Shown here piece after piece: positions 24,996-32,649 of a DNA stretch of 64,000 nt. The notes beneath the pieces are model-generated. The model saw only the letters and a list, made by a program, of their open reading frames with translations, ran no database searches and was not told the origin of the DNA. A program made the translations under genes and the position numbers. Position 1 is the stretch's first letter, and the number at the start of each line of letters is the position of its first letter. This DNA is from Desulfococcaceae bacterium HSG9 (GTDB taxonomy: Bacteria > Desulfobacterota > Desulfobacteria > Desulfobacterales > JAUCGF01), in assembly GCA_030378005.1 (NCBI GenBank), contig JAUCGF010000086.1, positions 1 through 64,000 on the forward strand, read 5' to 3'.

Positions 24996-27110
24996 ATGGA
25001 TGCAATCCAAGCGAAAAAATTTGGTGATAAATATATCCTTTTAGACCGAATTGCCTCAGGCGGTATGGCCGAGGTATATAGAGGAAAGCTGACAGGTGCA
25101 CAAGGGTTCGAAAAAATGCTCGCCATTAAAAAGATGTTACCACAACTGACTTCTGAAAAAGAGATGGTGGACTCTTTTATTGATGAAGCGAAACTTGCCG
25201 CCCTTCTTCAACACGATAACATCATTAATATTTATGATTTCGGTGAGATAGATGGATCCTATTTCATCGCTATGGAATATTTGTTCGGAAAAGACCTGAA
25301 CTCGATTTTAAATAAATCGCGTGAAAAAGAACTGCCTTTAAGTATTGAAAATGCGCTTTTCATAACGTCCCAAATATGCCAGGGCATGGAATATGCTCAT
25401 AATTTAAAAAATTTTCATGGCAAGTCACTTAATATTATCCATCGGGATATCACCCCTCACAATATTTTTATAACCTACGACGGAAAAATCAAAATAATCG
25501 ATTTCGGCATAGCCAAAACCACTATCCAAAGCACGAAAACAAAAATCGGCCTTGTAAAAGGGAAAATCGCCTATATGTCCCCTGAACAAGTTGAAGGCCA
25601 GGTTTTAGACCATCGCTCTGATATATTTCCAATCGGCATCCTGATTTATGAAATGCTCACCAACACAAGATTGTATCAGGGAAATACGATGCAGGTAATC
25701 CAAAAAGCGATCAATGCACAATATGAACCGCTTGAAAATCTTGCTCCGCATTTACCTCCCCCATTATATGAAATCATTCAACGCGCACTTGTAAAAGATC
25801 CTGCCCAACGATACCAGTCTTGTGATGAAATGCTGAAAGATATTGAAAACTGTCTTTACAATATGACATTTCGACCCAGTGCCAAACAATTGGCAGAGTA
25901 TGTCAACTCCCTATTTAATGAAGAGTATCAAAAGGAGAAAGATGCCGCTATCAAGGCGATGGGTACCAATTTGCCTGATGAACTCGTCAGCGCTGGAACC
26001 GTTATATTCGATCAAACTGATCCCAAAATAATGGGCCGGCCTGAACCTGATGAAACTGTTTTTATCCAAAAAGATCAGAAAGATTCTGCTGATAAAGAAT
26101 CTTCCAGCAAACCACAAGGCTTTAGATTTGACAGGAAAAAACAGATCGTACTGGCAAGTATTATTTTGGTTGTGATTGCATGCAGTTACCCGCTTATATC
26201 CTATCTAAAACAACCAGAACGTGCACCCGGAAATAACCTTGAAAAAAGCGTAACAATAAAGATATCCGAATTGAATCAAAAAAAGGAGAAAGAACCAACA
26301 CCGCCGAAAGAACTTGAAAAACAAACCGAACCGAAATCTCAAGAGGTCGCGATTGTTCACCAAAACGAACCGGTTAAAACAACCGATTTGAACTCCCAGC
26401 GAGATGACGCGCCGCCCGATGATAATAATACGACTGACATACCCAAATCTCAAAAACCTGCGATTGAATACCAAAATGAAACGGTAAAAACACCCGATCT
26501 AAGCACTCAATCAGCCGAAACAACCGATTTGAATTCGCAGCGAGATGACGCGCCGCCCGACTATAATAATACGACTGACGTACCCAAATCTCAAAAACCT
26601 GCGATTGAATACCAAAATGAAACGGTAAAAACGCCCGATCCAAGCACTCAAAAGGATAAAAACGTTGATCTTGTGGTTTTGAACAAAACCGATAAAGAGA
26701 ATGCGCCGTCAAATGACATGGTAAATCCCATAGCGCCGGAAGTTGTTCAGCGAATTAATAGTTTACTTAAAAAGGCTGAAATCTGTATGAAGGCCAAAAA
26801 ACTGACGACGCCTGCAAATGACTGCGCCCTTAAATATTACGACGAGATATTAAAATTAGACGGTTACAATGCGGCAGGTAGAAAAGGCATTGAATTAATC
26901 GGATCAAAATATGCTTTATGGGCGGCTCAAGCGTTAAATAACTTGAAAATCAGAAAAGCCAAAAGACTTGTCAAAAAAGGGCTCAGCGTGGCACCCGAAA
27001 ACAAACAGCTATTAGCTCTTCAAAAGGAATTGCGCCGGCATAAATCGGACGTCATTATCAAACGGGTAGATCGGGGCATTAAACAGATTTTTAAAAATAT
27101 CTTTCAATAA
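24996..27110 (+). CDS. Transmembrane Ser/Thr protein kinase (PknB-like) with repeat-rich extracytoplasmic part
   Basis: 704 residues. The N-terminal kinase domain (~13-290) is complete: glycine loop IASGGMAEVYRG (19-30), Lys45 in AIKK, HRDITPHN with catalytic Asp151, IIDFG with Asp169, and the activation-segment end AYMSPEQ. HRDITPHN replaces the common HRDxKPxN. A juxtamembrane linker precedes one membrane helix at ~383-404 (IVLASIILVVIACSYPLISYL). The outer part has an acidic, Pro/Thr-rich stretch with a duplicated 47-residue unit (~462-553), then a C-terminal helical domain (~585-700) with TPR-like pairs. A single helix with a periplasmic sensor is the standard bacterial eukaryote-like kinase plan. 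RBS AAGGAAGG lies before ATG. It is divergent from the cyclase-FHA gene and followed by the DUF503 gene 14 bp later. Confidence 0.93.
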   Translation: MDAIQAKKFGDKYILLDRIASGGMAEVYRGKLTGAQGFEKMLAIKKMLPQLTSEKEMVDSFIDEAKLAALLQHDNIINIYDFGEIDGSYFIAMEYLFGKDLNSILNKSREKELPLSIENALFITSQICQGMEYAHNLKNFHGKSLNIIHRDITPHNIFITYDGKIKIIDFGIAKTTIQSTKTKIGLVKGKIAYMSPEQVEGQVLDHRSDIFPIGILIYEMLTNTRLYQGNTMQVIQKAINAQYEPLENLAPHLPPPLYEIIQRALVKDPAQRYQSCDEMLKDIENCLYNMTFRPSAKQLAEYVNSLFNEEYQKEKDAAIKAMGTNLPDELVSAGTVIFDQTDPKIMGRPEPDETVFIQKDQKDSADKESSSKPQGFRFDRKKQIVLASIILVVIACSYPLISYLKQPERAPGNNLEKSVTIKISELNQKKEKEPTPPKELEKQTEPKSQEVAIVHQNEPVKTTDLNSQRDDAPPDDNNTTDIPKSQKPAIEYQNETVKTPDLSTQSAETTDLNSQRDDAPPDYNNTTDVPKSQKPAIEYQNETVKTPDPSTQKDKNVDLVVLNKTDKENAPSNDMVNPIAPEVVQRINSLLKKAEICMKAKKLTTPANDCALKYYDEILKLDGYNAAGRKGIELIGSKYALWAAQALNNLKIRKAKRLVKKGLSVAPENKQLLALQKELRRHKSDVIIKRVDRGIKQIFKNIFQ
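26381..26651 (+). repeat. 141-bp tandem duplication inside the kinase gene
   Basis: Copy 1 (26381-26521) and copy 2 (26522-26651, slightly short) encode the same PPD.NNTTD.PKSQKPAIEY stretch with few differences. In frame (47 residues), in the extracytoplasmic linker. Confidence 0.92.
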
Positions 27111-27124
27111 GAAAAAGGAGACTT

Positions 27125-27412
27125 ATGGTAACAGGCTTGGGCATCATTACATTCAGGTTGCATGAATGCCGTTCTTTAAAAGGGAAACGCAAAATTGTAA
27201 AATCATTAATCGCACGTCTGCGCAACCAATTCAATGCGTCGATTGCCGAAGTCGGTGCCAATGATGTGCATCAAAAAGCCCTGATCGGTTTTTCTTTGAC
27301 GGGCAATGATGCACGGGTGATTAACTCTAAGGTTGATAAATTGATTAATATGGCGCAGGAATTGGGATTGGCTGAAATGATTGATACGGATGTGGAAATC
27401 ATCCATTTTTAA
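27125..27412 (+). CDS. DUF503 (YlxP-like) family protein
   Basis: 95 residues, the usual length for DUF503. The sequence starts with a strand GLGIITFRL, then the hallmark HECRSLKGKRKIVKSLIARLRNQFN and EVGANDVHQKALIGF. Family members are small cytosolic proteins of uncertain role, in many genomes encoded next to ribosome-binding factor A or translation factors. Here the gene instead follows the Ser/Thr kinase by 14 bp with an RBS (AAAGGAG), so the two are probably co-transcribed. No sign of damage or unusual composition. Confidence 0.9.
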   Translation: MVTGLGIITFRLHECRSLKGKRKIVKSLIARLRNQFNASIAEVGANDVHQKALIGFSLTGNDARVINSKVDKLINMAQELGLAEMIDTDVEIIHF

Positions 27413-27544
27413 TTACAGGCCGTCTGATAGTGTTGTGTCAAGTTTAAGGTGACAGGTGAAAATCAGGAGTGCAAAAAACTGAAGTCAGCACTCCTCTTTT
27501 TGGGTGAAATGATGATTTGTAATAGTGCGCTGAAATCAAGGCGC

Positions 27545-27961
27545 CTATTTTTCATAACTCCCCTTTTCTCTTAATTTCGTCGATTTCTTGCTGATATAGG
27601 TATCTTCCACCAAGTCCAGGGATAGCTTGCCTTCGATTAACTGCTTGAGGTAATCCAAGTGGGGACAAGAAGGCGCATGATAATTGTCTTTAGTGATACA
27701 CGAAGCGAGATGCACAACAATCTTGTCTTTTTTTATACCCTCCGCTTTTTTGAACATTTTGATGAGATCACCAAGCTTGCGATGCACGGCCCGCCCGCAA
27801 CACCCGCCGCAAGTCATGTAAATGGTGCGATACGCTTTATCTTTGGGATAAGATGCAAAACTGCCATTGCGCTCGTTAAAGGCATATTCGCACAGATATC
27901 CGGAACATCTTTGCATCACGATATCACACTGGACTACTACGATATAGCTTTTTTCTTCCAT
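27545..27961 (-). CDS. CGGC-domain protein
   Basis: 138 residues. The family motif is clear: VQCDIVMQRCSGYLCEYAF near the N-terminus, TCGGCCGR in the middle (~50-57), and VHLASCITKDNYHAPSCPHLD (~84-104). The clustered Cys suggest metal or Fe-S binding; the biochemical role of CGGC proteins is not established, though they are frequent in anaerobes. Some relatives carry selenocysteine; this one uses Cys codons throughout. It is a single minus-strand gene, separated from the sigma/anti-sigma genes by a palindromic element, and runs convergently towards the DUF503 gene. RBS is weak (AGGAAAT). Confidence 0.85.
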   Translation of the reverse strand: MEEKSYIVVVQCDIVMQRCSGYLCEYAFNERNGSFASYPKDKAYRTIYMTCGGCCGRAVHRKLGDLIKMFKKAEGIKKDKIVVHLASCITKDNYHAPSCPHLDYLKQLIEGKLSLDLVEDTYISKKSTKLREKGSYEK

Positions 27962-27994
27962 TTTTCTATTTCCTTATCCTAAATTTTTATTGTT

Positions 27995-28154
27995 AGGGAA
28001 GTTACAGAAAATAAACTACGCATATTGCGCAGGATTCAGGTTCGTATTCAAGGCGCGATGAAGCGTGCATATCGGGATATGTGCGCTTTATCGCAACGAA
28101 GAAGACGGACTGAAAGACAAGTAAGATACGTAGTTTATTTATTGTGACTTCCCT
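27995..28154. mobile_element. Second inverted-repeat element type, AGGGAAGT...ATAAACTACG ends
   Basis: 26-bp arms at 27995-28020 and 28129-28154 match at 23 of 26 positions in inverted orientation. The right end touches the stop codon of the anti-sigma gene. Related ends occur at 45506-45657 and as a single end at 30969-30997. No ORF inside; MITE-like, also able to form a terminator hairpin. Confidence 0.65.
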
Positions 28155-28420
28155 TATAACGTTTTCCATGATTTTTTGCTGAGTTTCTGCGAAAAAGATT
28201 CAGATAAAGGTCGCGTCTCAAGATATTTACATAGGTCGATGGTTCTTTGCAGCATCTTCAGAAATATTGTGCATTGTGGGCAAGTGCTGGCATGATTTTT
28301 AACAGTCATATACATCGCTTCATCTAAATTGTTGTCAATATAGTCAGACAGCTTGGCAATCATATCTGCACAGCAATCTTTATGACGATCATTTAGGTGA
28401 AGGCGCTTTGGAGGTGACAT
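28154..28420 (-). CDS. Zinc-finger (zf-HC2-type) anti-sigma factor
   Basis: 88 residues. The first zinc ligand is Cys16 or Cys17 (KDCCADMIAKLSDYIDNNLDEA), followed by H43xxxC47xxC50 (NHASTCPQC), the HCCC pattern of zinc-binding anti-sigma domains. Because Cys16/17 are needed, the start must be ATG 28420 rather than the internal Met20. The gene therefore overlaps the sigma gene by 32 bp, a tight coupling typical of sigma/anti-sigma pairs. There is no membrane helix, so it is a soluble anti-sigma; zinc-type ones often respond to thiol oxidation, which would suit the adjacent redox operon. Confidence 0.82.
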   Translation of the reverse strand: MSPPKRLHLNDRHKDCCADMIAKLSDYIDNNLDEAMYMTVKNHASTCPQCTIFLKMLQRTIDLCKYLETRPLSESFSQKLSKKSWKTL

Positions 28421-29060
28421 GGTTGAAATAATCTTCTAAATTTTCCTTTAAAAAAAGACGGGCCCGATGCAGCCGCACTTTTACATTCGTCTGCGACAGG
28501 CCCAGAATTTTAGCGGCTTCAGCAGTGCTGAAGCCTTCAATATCTCTTAAAACAATGACCACGCGATATTTTTCCGGAAGCGCTAAAATAGCCGCTTTGA
28601 TATGGTCGGACAATTCCGCGTTTAACACATTTTCGAGTGGCTGAGAGGCCCAACGCGGCGTTTCGGCCAGCTTGTTCATGTCAATCACGCCGGTTAAAGC
28701 TTCCCAGGATAACTCTTTTTCCGGTTCCGGCGCATATTTGGAAACACGTTTTCTTTGTAAACAGGCGCTTGCAGCAACTTTGTATAACCAGTTTTTAAAC
28801 TTGGATTCATGCCGGAAATTATTTAAAAACCTGAATACATTTAAAAACGTATCCTGCACCATATCTTCGGCATCATGCTTATTACCGCACATACGCAGGC
28901 CAAAGTTATACAGCTTGTGTTGGTAGCGCTTTACAAGCAGGTGGAACAGATCAGAGCGGCCCGCATTAATCGCTTTGATCAGATTACTATCTTTATCCTG
29001 TTCTTTTCTGCTCTCCGATTTGGGAGTCATCATCTTTTTTGCCTGGCAACTGACAGGCAT
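28389..29060 (-). CDS. ECF-type RNA polymerase sigma factor
   Basis: 223 residues. Region 2 is seen in LYNFGLRMCGNKHDAEDMVQ then DTFLNVFRFLNNF, with FKNWLYKVAASAC following. Region 4 is LPEKYRVVIVLRDIEGFSTA then EAAKILGLSQTNVKVRLHRAR. The start is uncertain: ATG 29060 begins 7 bases after the UGA of the small gene upstream, while the ATG pair at 29033/29030 is an alternative with a poor RBS. The start lies inside the possible read-through extension of that small gene, so its translation may depend on what happens at the UGA. Followed by an overlapping anti-sigma gene. Probable target: its own redox operon. Confidence 0.9.
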   Translation of the reverse strand: MPVSCQAKKMMTPKSESRKEQDKDSNLIKAINAGRSDLFHLLVKRYQHKLYNFGLRMCGNKHDAEDMVQDTFLNVFRFLNNFRHESKFKNWLYKVAASACLQRKRVSKYAPEPEKELSWEALTGVIDMNKLAETPRWASQPLENVLNAELSDHIKAAILALPEKYRVVIVLRDIEGFSTAEAAKILGLSQTNVKVRLHRARLFLKENLEDYFNHVTSKAPSPK

Positions 29061-29157
29061 CGCTCATTCACGTTGACACTCCCAGCTTGGGAAGAATAAC
29101 GGCCTGTAATAAAACCCATACGCCAATTACAATTAGTAAAATAAGACCTTCACTCAT
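28993..29157 (-). CDS. Candidate 54-residue membrane selenoprotein, in-frame UGA at codon 30 (paralogue of 29203-29382)
   Basis: Too short for ordinary gene calling. ATG 29157 starts a single-helix peptide (MSEGLILLIVIGVW then VLLQAVILPKLGVST, 29 residues), then UGA (29070-29068). The same frame continues MSDACQLPGKKDDD... for 24 more residues to UAA at 28995-28993. The neighbour upstream has the same 29-residue plan, a UGA at exactly the same codon, and the same M..ACQ start after it. A hairpin lies at SECIS distance. If UGA is Sec, the motif is T-U-M-x-x-A-C-Q, a possible redox pair. If UGA is a stop, the product is a 29-residue membrane peptide. Read-through would overlap the sigma-factor start. 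Function unknown; probably linked to the Fe-S/cytochrome-b-like genes upstream. Confidence 0.6.
29040..29059 (-). promoter_or_regulatory. Candidate bSECIS hairpin, downstream copy
   Basis: On the coding strand, TGCCTG pairs with CAGGCA. An inner C-G pair closes a loop AGTT located 17-20 nt after the UGA, within the 16-37 nt window known for bacterial SECIS elements and with a G in the loop. The hairpin overlaps the sigma-factor ATG at 29060-29058. Confidence 0.45.
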
Positions 29158-29202
29158 AACACACCTCTCTTATATAACGGGTTAAATAGTTTTTGTACAG
29201 AT

Positions 29203-29382
29203 TTATCTTGCAACATTTTGAACCGCTGTTTGCGGAATTTTCGGTTTTGAGGAGCTGTCCTCTGCGTCTGTCACCTGACAGGCATTTTTCATTCAAGTGG
29301 AAATTCCTAAATTCGGAAGAATATAGATTTGCAAGGCAAACCAAGCTCCTACGGCGATTACTAACATAGTGATTTCTTTCAT
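29203..29382 (-). CDS. Candidate 59-residue membrane selenoprotein, in-frame UGA at codon 30
   Basis: ATG 29382 has an RBS (AAGGAGC) and encodes MKEITMLVIAVGAWFALQ then IYILPNLGIST, a single membrane helix of 29 residues. Next comes UGA (29295-29293), with the frame continuing MKNACQVTDAEDSSSKPKIP... to UAA at 29205-29203. It matches the downstream copy residue for residue around the UGA (ILP.LG.ST-UGA-M..ACQ). Third codon positions differ widely between the copies, yet ATGCCTGTCAG just past the UGA is identical. That pattern fits conserved protein plus conserved hairpin. It lies 11 bp after the membrane-subunit gene, in the same operon as a TAT ferredoxin. selA is encoded 3.3 kb away. Alternative: a plain 29-residue peptide. 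Confidence 0.62.
29268..29281 (-). promoter_or_regulatory. Candidate bSECIS hairpin, upstream copy
   Basis: CTGTC and GACAG form a perfect 5-bp stem with loop AGGT at 17-20 nt after the UGA, the same spacing as in the downstream copy. The stems differ in sequence but keep pairing, and both loops contain GU or GGU as in known bacterial SECIS loops. Confidence 0.45.
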
Positions 29383-29393
29383 AAAAAAGCTCC

Positions 29394-29891
29394 TTAACCA
29401 TTGTTTTGGGAATCATTTTTGATTTTATCCTGACGATTGACTGTCCAACGCTTTTTTGCAATCAGGCTGTAAAGCCCGAAACCAAGCAAAAGCATCACCA
29501 ATATCAGATGGCACAGGTCCAGAAAAATTATCAAACCGCCAGGTAAATGATAGTCCGCAAAATTTTTTATAATCAGCAAAAATCCTGAAACCGTTAATCC
29601 GGCAATCACGGCCGTTTTAAAATATCCGGAAAAGGTCAGTTTCTTGTTTTTGAAATTAAACATAAAATAATCCGTAATATAATAAGCGCAAACACCTAAC
29701 AGGAGAATCGCTCCGAGATAATGGATATAATGGGTGATATAAAATTTTGCCAGCCATCCGAGTCCGGGGATGTCGGCGATATAATAGCGTTTAAAAATCG
29801 GCATCTGTCCGAATCCGGAAAGCACCAGAAAAAACACGGTAAACAGATATAAATAGCGCGAAACAGAATCGGCTTTTGCAGGGGTCGTCAT
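29394..29891 (-). CDS. Cytochrome-b-like integral membrane subunit of an Fe-S oxidoreductase
   Basis: 165 residues from ATG 29891, with AAAGGAG upstream; the longer open frame to 30113 would overlap the ferredoxin gene and is rejected. Four membrane helices are visible (YLYLFTVFFLVLSGFGQM; THYIHYLGAILLLGVCAYYI; TAVIAGLTVSGFLLII; IIFLDLCHLILVMLLLGFG). His residues near helix ends (H in THYIHYLG, DLCH) could bind haem b. It starts 10 bp after the ferredoxin gene, so the pair should form a membrane complex that moves electrons between periplasmic Fe-S clusters and quinone. It is shorter than FdnI or HybB, and no catalytic subunit lies beside it. The family is not certain. Confidence 0.72.
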   Translation of the reverse strand: MTTPAKADSVSRYLYLFTVFFLVLSGFGQMPIFKRYYIADIPGLGWLAKFYITHYIHYLGAILLLGVCAYYITDYFMFNFKNKKLTFSGYFKTAVIAGLTVSGFLLIIKNFADYHLPGGLIIFLDLCHLILVMLLLGFGLYSLIAKKRWTVNRQDKIKNDSQNNG

Positions 29892-29901
29892 TTTTTCTCC
29901 T

Positions 29902-30858
29902 TTATGTGTCTTTCTGAGTCTGTTTGAATAACTTACCCGCAGCAAACGCGACACCGGCAATAGGTGCGATTGCCATAGCAGTGATAATATTATTGGCGCT
30001 GGCCATGGAATCAGCGGCCGGTTTAAGCGGCGGACGCCCCTTGCCGTACTCACTGGCTTTATTGATCGCATCAAAGGGAACCGGTGAAACATATATCGTA
30101 TTTGTGCCGCCATTTTCTGTTTCGCCGTATATATAGCCGTCTATTTCTTTGGCCAAAATATGTGCTTTTTCAATCATTTCATTCCGCGGTCCAATTTGCT
30201 GAACATCTTCGGGACATGCTTCAATACATGCCGGCAACTCGCCTTGAGCAATGCGATTGTAACAGCGGTCACATTTATACATCACACCATTTCCGGCCAG
30301 TGAGGGCAAAATATCAAGATACAGCCCCACACCGGTTTGACGTTCTGGAATATGCCAGGGGCAGACCGCTTTGCATTTGCTTCCACCCAGGCATATATCC
30401 GAGTCAATGCGTGAAATTCCATTTTTAAATTGACGCGCAGCGCCCCAGGGGCATAATTTGACGCACGGCGGGTTGACACAGTGCATACAACGTCTGGGGA
30501 TGTTCACTTCGATCTCTTCACCATCGACTTCAACATCTACTGTTTGGATATAAAGCCAGTTATACGGCGTCAACCGATCTTGAATACCCTGCTTTTCAGA
30601 CCAATCGGCCACAGGAACACGCGCCGGATACATTTGGGGAAACGGTTTTTCAGGCTGCGGATACTTGTCCGCATTCGCCTCTTTGCAGGCATCCACGCAT
30701 TCTTCGCAAGCTGTGCATTTGCTAAGGTCCAATAAAGTGCACAGTTGCGGTTCACTCGGTGCCGGTGCCGCTGCTGCGGTCAGCCCCGATGCCGCCACAG
30801 TGCAAGCCGCGGCCGCACTTCCTTTAAGAAATGCGCGTCTGGATATCATTTCAGACAT
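29902..30858 (-). CDS. TAT-exported 4x[4Fe-4S] ferredoxin-type electron-transfer subunit (FdnH/HybA-like)
   Basis: 318 residues. The twin-arginine signal is SRRAFLKGSAAAACTVAAS at the N-terminus. Four Cys clusters follow: CTACEECVDAC, CMHCVNPPCVKLCP, CLGGSKCKAVCP and CDRCYNRIAQGELPACIEACP, enough for four [4Fe-4S] centres. A C-terminal hydrophobic helix (IITAMAIAPIAGVAFAAGKLF) anchors it to the membrane, as in formate dehydrogenase-N beta and HybA. The expected role is a periplasm-facing wire between a catalytic subunit and the membrane subunit encoded next. No molybdopterin or NiFe catalytic gene is in the window. It heads the operon ferredoxin, membrane subunit, two UGA mini-genes, sigma, anti-sigma. 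RBS AAGGAGG precedes ATG. Confidence 0.9.
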   Translation of the reverse strand: MSEMISRRAFLKGSAAAACTVAASGLTAAAAPAPSEPQLCTLLDLSKCTACEECVDACKEANADKYPQPEKPFPQMYPARVPVADWSEKQGIQDRLTPYNWLYIQTVDVEVDGEEIEVNIPRRCMHCVNPPCVKLCPWGAARQFKNGISRIDSDICLGGSKCKAVCPWHIPERQTGVGLYLDILPSLAGNGVMYKCDRCYNRIAQGELPACIEACPEDVQQIGPRNEMIEKAHILAKEIDGYIYGETENGGTNTIYVSPVPFDAINKASEYGKGRPPLKPAADSMASANNIITAMAIAPIAGVAFAAGKLFKQTQKDT

Positions 30859-31284
30859 AAATCCTCCTTAAAGCCATTGTTTATTTTTGAATTTACAAAT
30901 TCAGTCATTTAAATATAAAGAGTCAGCTTTTCAGGTTAGGTTACAAAAATTAACCATTTTATTTCAGCTTAGGGATTTAGCAAAAAATAAACTACCCAAA
31001 ATGTAGGGTGCGTTAGCGGAGTGTAACGCACCCTACAGCGCTTGCCCATAAGTTTCAGAGAAAAGCAAAACTCCAAAGGCCGCCTTGAAAAAATTGAATG
31101 AATATTTTGGGGAACACGCCAGATTCCAATCAGGATTGTTTTGGAAGCGGGAACGCGCAGAGAATATAATCTTTCTACGTTCATCAGTCCTGACCGGTAA
31201 GCTGAAAAATGCCATTCGAAAAGGATTTAGGACGGTGAGAAATATGTTTTATAGCAACACGATCAGGAATTTGCCCTTGACTGC
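30859..31284. other. Intergenic interval upstream of the Fe-S operon
   Basis: About 425 bp. It contains one end (30969-30997) of the AGGGA...ATAAACTAC repeat family and a compact palindrome at 31003-31036. A plus-strand open frame of 67 codons at 31085-31288 has no RBS and no recognisable features, so I do not call it a gene. The promoter of the Fe-S operon must lie in the left ~100 bp, but no clear hexamers stand out. Confidence 0.55.
31003..31036. repeat. Compact GTAGGGTGCGTTA palindrome
   Basis: The 13-bp perfect arms GTAGGGTGCGTTA (31003-31015) and TAACGCACCCTAC (31024-31036) enclose an 8-bp loop. Same family as 19003-19100. Confidence 0.88.
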
Positions 31285-32649
31285 TTAATCGGTGTTACTT
31301 TTTTGTATTGCACCTGTTTTTACCACCTTACATTTTTGAATATAATCAATACTGTCAATCCCTAAGCTATGGGCCTTACGAAATTGTTCCAGCGCCAAGT
31401 CGAATTCCTCAGTTCTAAAATGCAATTGTCCTAAACGATACCGGAAAAGTCCGTTTTGCGGCGCGATTTCCACACTTTGGCAGCAATAGACGCGGGCAAT
31501 TTCCGGATTAATCGACTGCATATCATAAAGACTTCCCAAGGCTGATAATGATGCGGCATCATTGGGATTGTGTTTGATCGCTTTTTTATATGCACCAATC
31601 GCCTCTTCGGTCATGCCGGCAGCCAAATAGCATTTTCCTAAATGTGGATATATAATACCGGCATCCGGATTTATTTTTTGCGCTTTTTCCAGGTAAACAC
31701 GGCCCTTTTCCCAATTGCCTTGTTCAGCCTGCAATTTACCGATTTGAAATGTTGTTTCAAAAATATTCGGTGCCAATGCTTCCGCTTTATAAAAATAGTC
31801 CAAAGCTTTATTTTTATCGCCGTCCGTAATTAAAGCAATTAATCCACAGTTATACCATCCCATCGTATCCTGATCGTTTAATCGAATAACCGTTTCAAAA
31901 TAGCGCAGGGCTTTTTCATATTCACCCATAACACCGTAACAAACGCCGAGGCTGTTGTGAACATTGATGTCTGAGGCATCCATTAAGAGTGCACATTGCA
32001 ATTCTTCAATCGCACTTGGTATGTCGCCATTCTGGTAAAATTGATCCCCGCTGATATTTAAGCTGACCGCATCAAAGGCGACAATGCTTGAGGGGCCGAT
32101 TCGCAGGGCATGATTCAATGCTTTATAAGCGTTTTCAAGAATCTGCTCCTTAGTGTAAGTCAGAGTCGGATACACCGCTACGCCAATGCAAACCGTTGTG
32201 GTACGAATTTTGGCCAGGTCGGATTGAATCGTTCTGGCCTGACCAAGACAGGCGAATGTCCCTTTATTCGCAAAAAAGCATGTGAACAGATCATCATTTA
32301 ACTGGCCCCATAGGGCATCTGAGATTTTGCAAAGCGCATTAATCGTTAACGCAATATCCACCAACGGTGACGATTGTTTTTCACTGTCAGTGGAGGATTC
32401 TTCGGATACGGTATCATCAGGTCGTATTAATAAAACACCGAAATTGTCAGTTTTCGTCAAGGATGAACGCGCGAAATTGACAAAATCAGAACCTACAAGG
32501 CGGTATGGAAAGATATTCGTCAGGTCTGTCAGCTTTGCAGATGTACGGCCTTTTTGGAGGCCGTCAGGCTTGACAGCATCTGCTTTGGAAAAAAGAAACT
32601 GCAACGATGATGCCAGGTTGCGTTCAAATTCATTATTATTCTGGCTCAT
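31285..32649 (-). CDS. Degenerate GGDEF domain fused to TPR repeats
   Basis: 454 residues. Residues ~60-200 follow the GGDEF fold (FANKG region, then VCIGVAVYP, then ENAYKALNHALRIGPSSIVA), but the GG(D/E)EF site is replaced by WGQLNDDLF, so diguanylate cyclase activity is not expected. Residues ~205-440 hold about six TPR units (IEELQCALLMD; YEKALRYFETVIRLN; KALDYFYKAEALAPN; TEEAIGAYKKAIKHNPN). No signal peptide or membrane segment. It overlaps the end of selA by 14 bp and must be co-translated with it, an unusual pairing with no obvious functional link to selenium metabolism. Could be a c-di-GMP-independent scaffold. Confidence 0.8.
   Translation of the reverse strand: MSQNNNEFERNLASSLQFLFSKADAVKPDGLQKGRTSAKLTDLTNIFPYRLVGSDFVNFARSSLTKTDNFGVLLIRPDDTVSEESSTDSEKQSSPLVDIALTINALCKISDALWGQLNDDLFTCFFANKGTFACLGQARTIQSDLAKIRTTTVCIGVAVYPTLTYTKEQILENAYKALNHALRIGPSSIVAFDAVSLNISGDQFYQNGDIPSAIEELQCALLMDASDINVHNSLGVCYGVMGEYEKALRYFETVIRLNDQDTMGWYNCGLIALITDGDKNKALDYFYKAEALAPNIFETTFQIGKLQAEQGNWEKGRVYLEKAQKINPDAGIIYPHLGKCYLAAGMTEEAIGAYKKAIKHNPNDAASLSALGSLYDMQSINPEIARVYCCQSVEIAPQNGLFRYRLGQLHFRTEEFDLALEQFRKAHSLGIDSIDYIQKCKVVKTGAIQKSNTD

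Noticed and set aside
29150-29461. Minus-strand open frame of 103 codons
   Set aside because: It is out of frame with the conserved mini-genes and overlaps the end of the membrane-subunit gene; its peptide is unlike a folded protein.
31085-31288. 67-codon plus-strand open frame upstream of the Fe-S operon
   Set aside because: No RBS, no recognisable motif, and surrounded by palindromic repeats; kept only as a note on the intergenic region.
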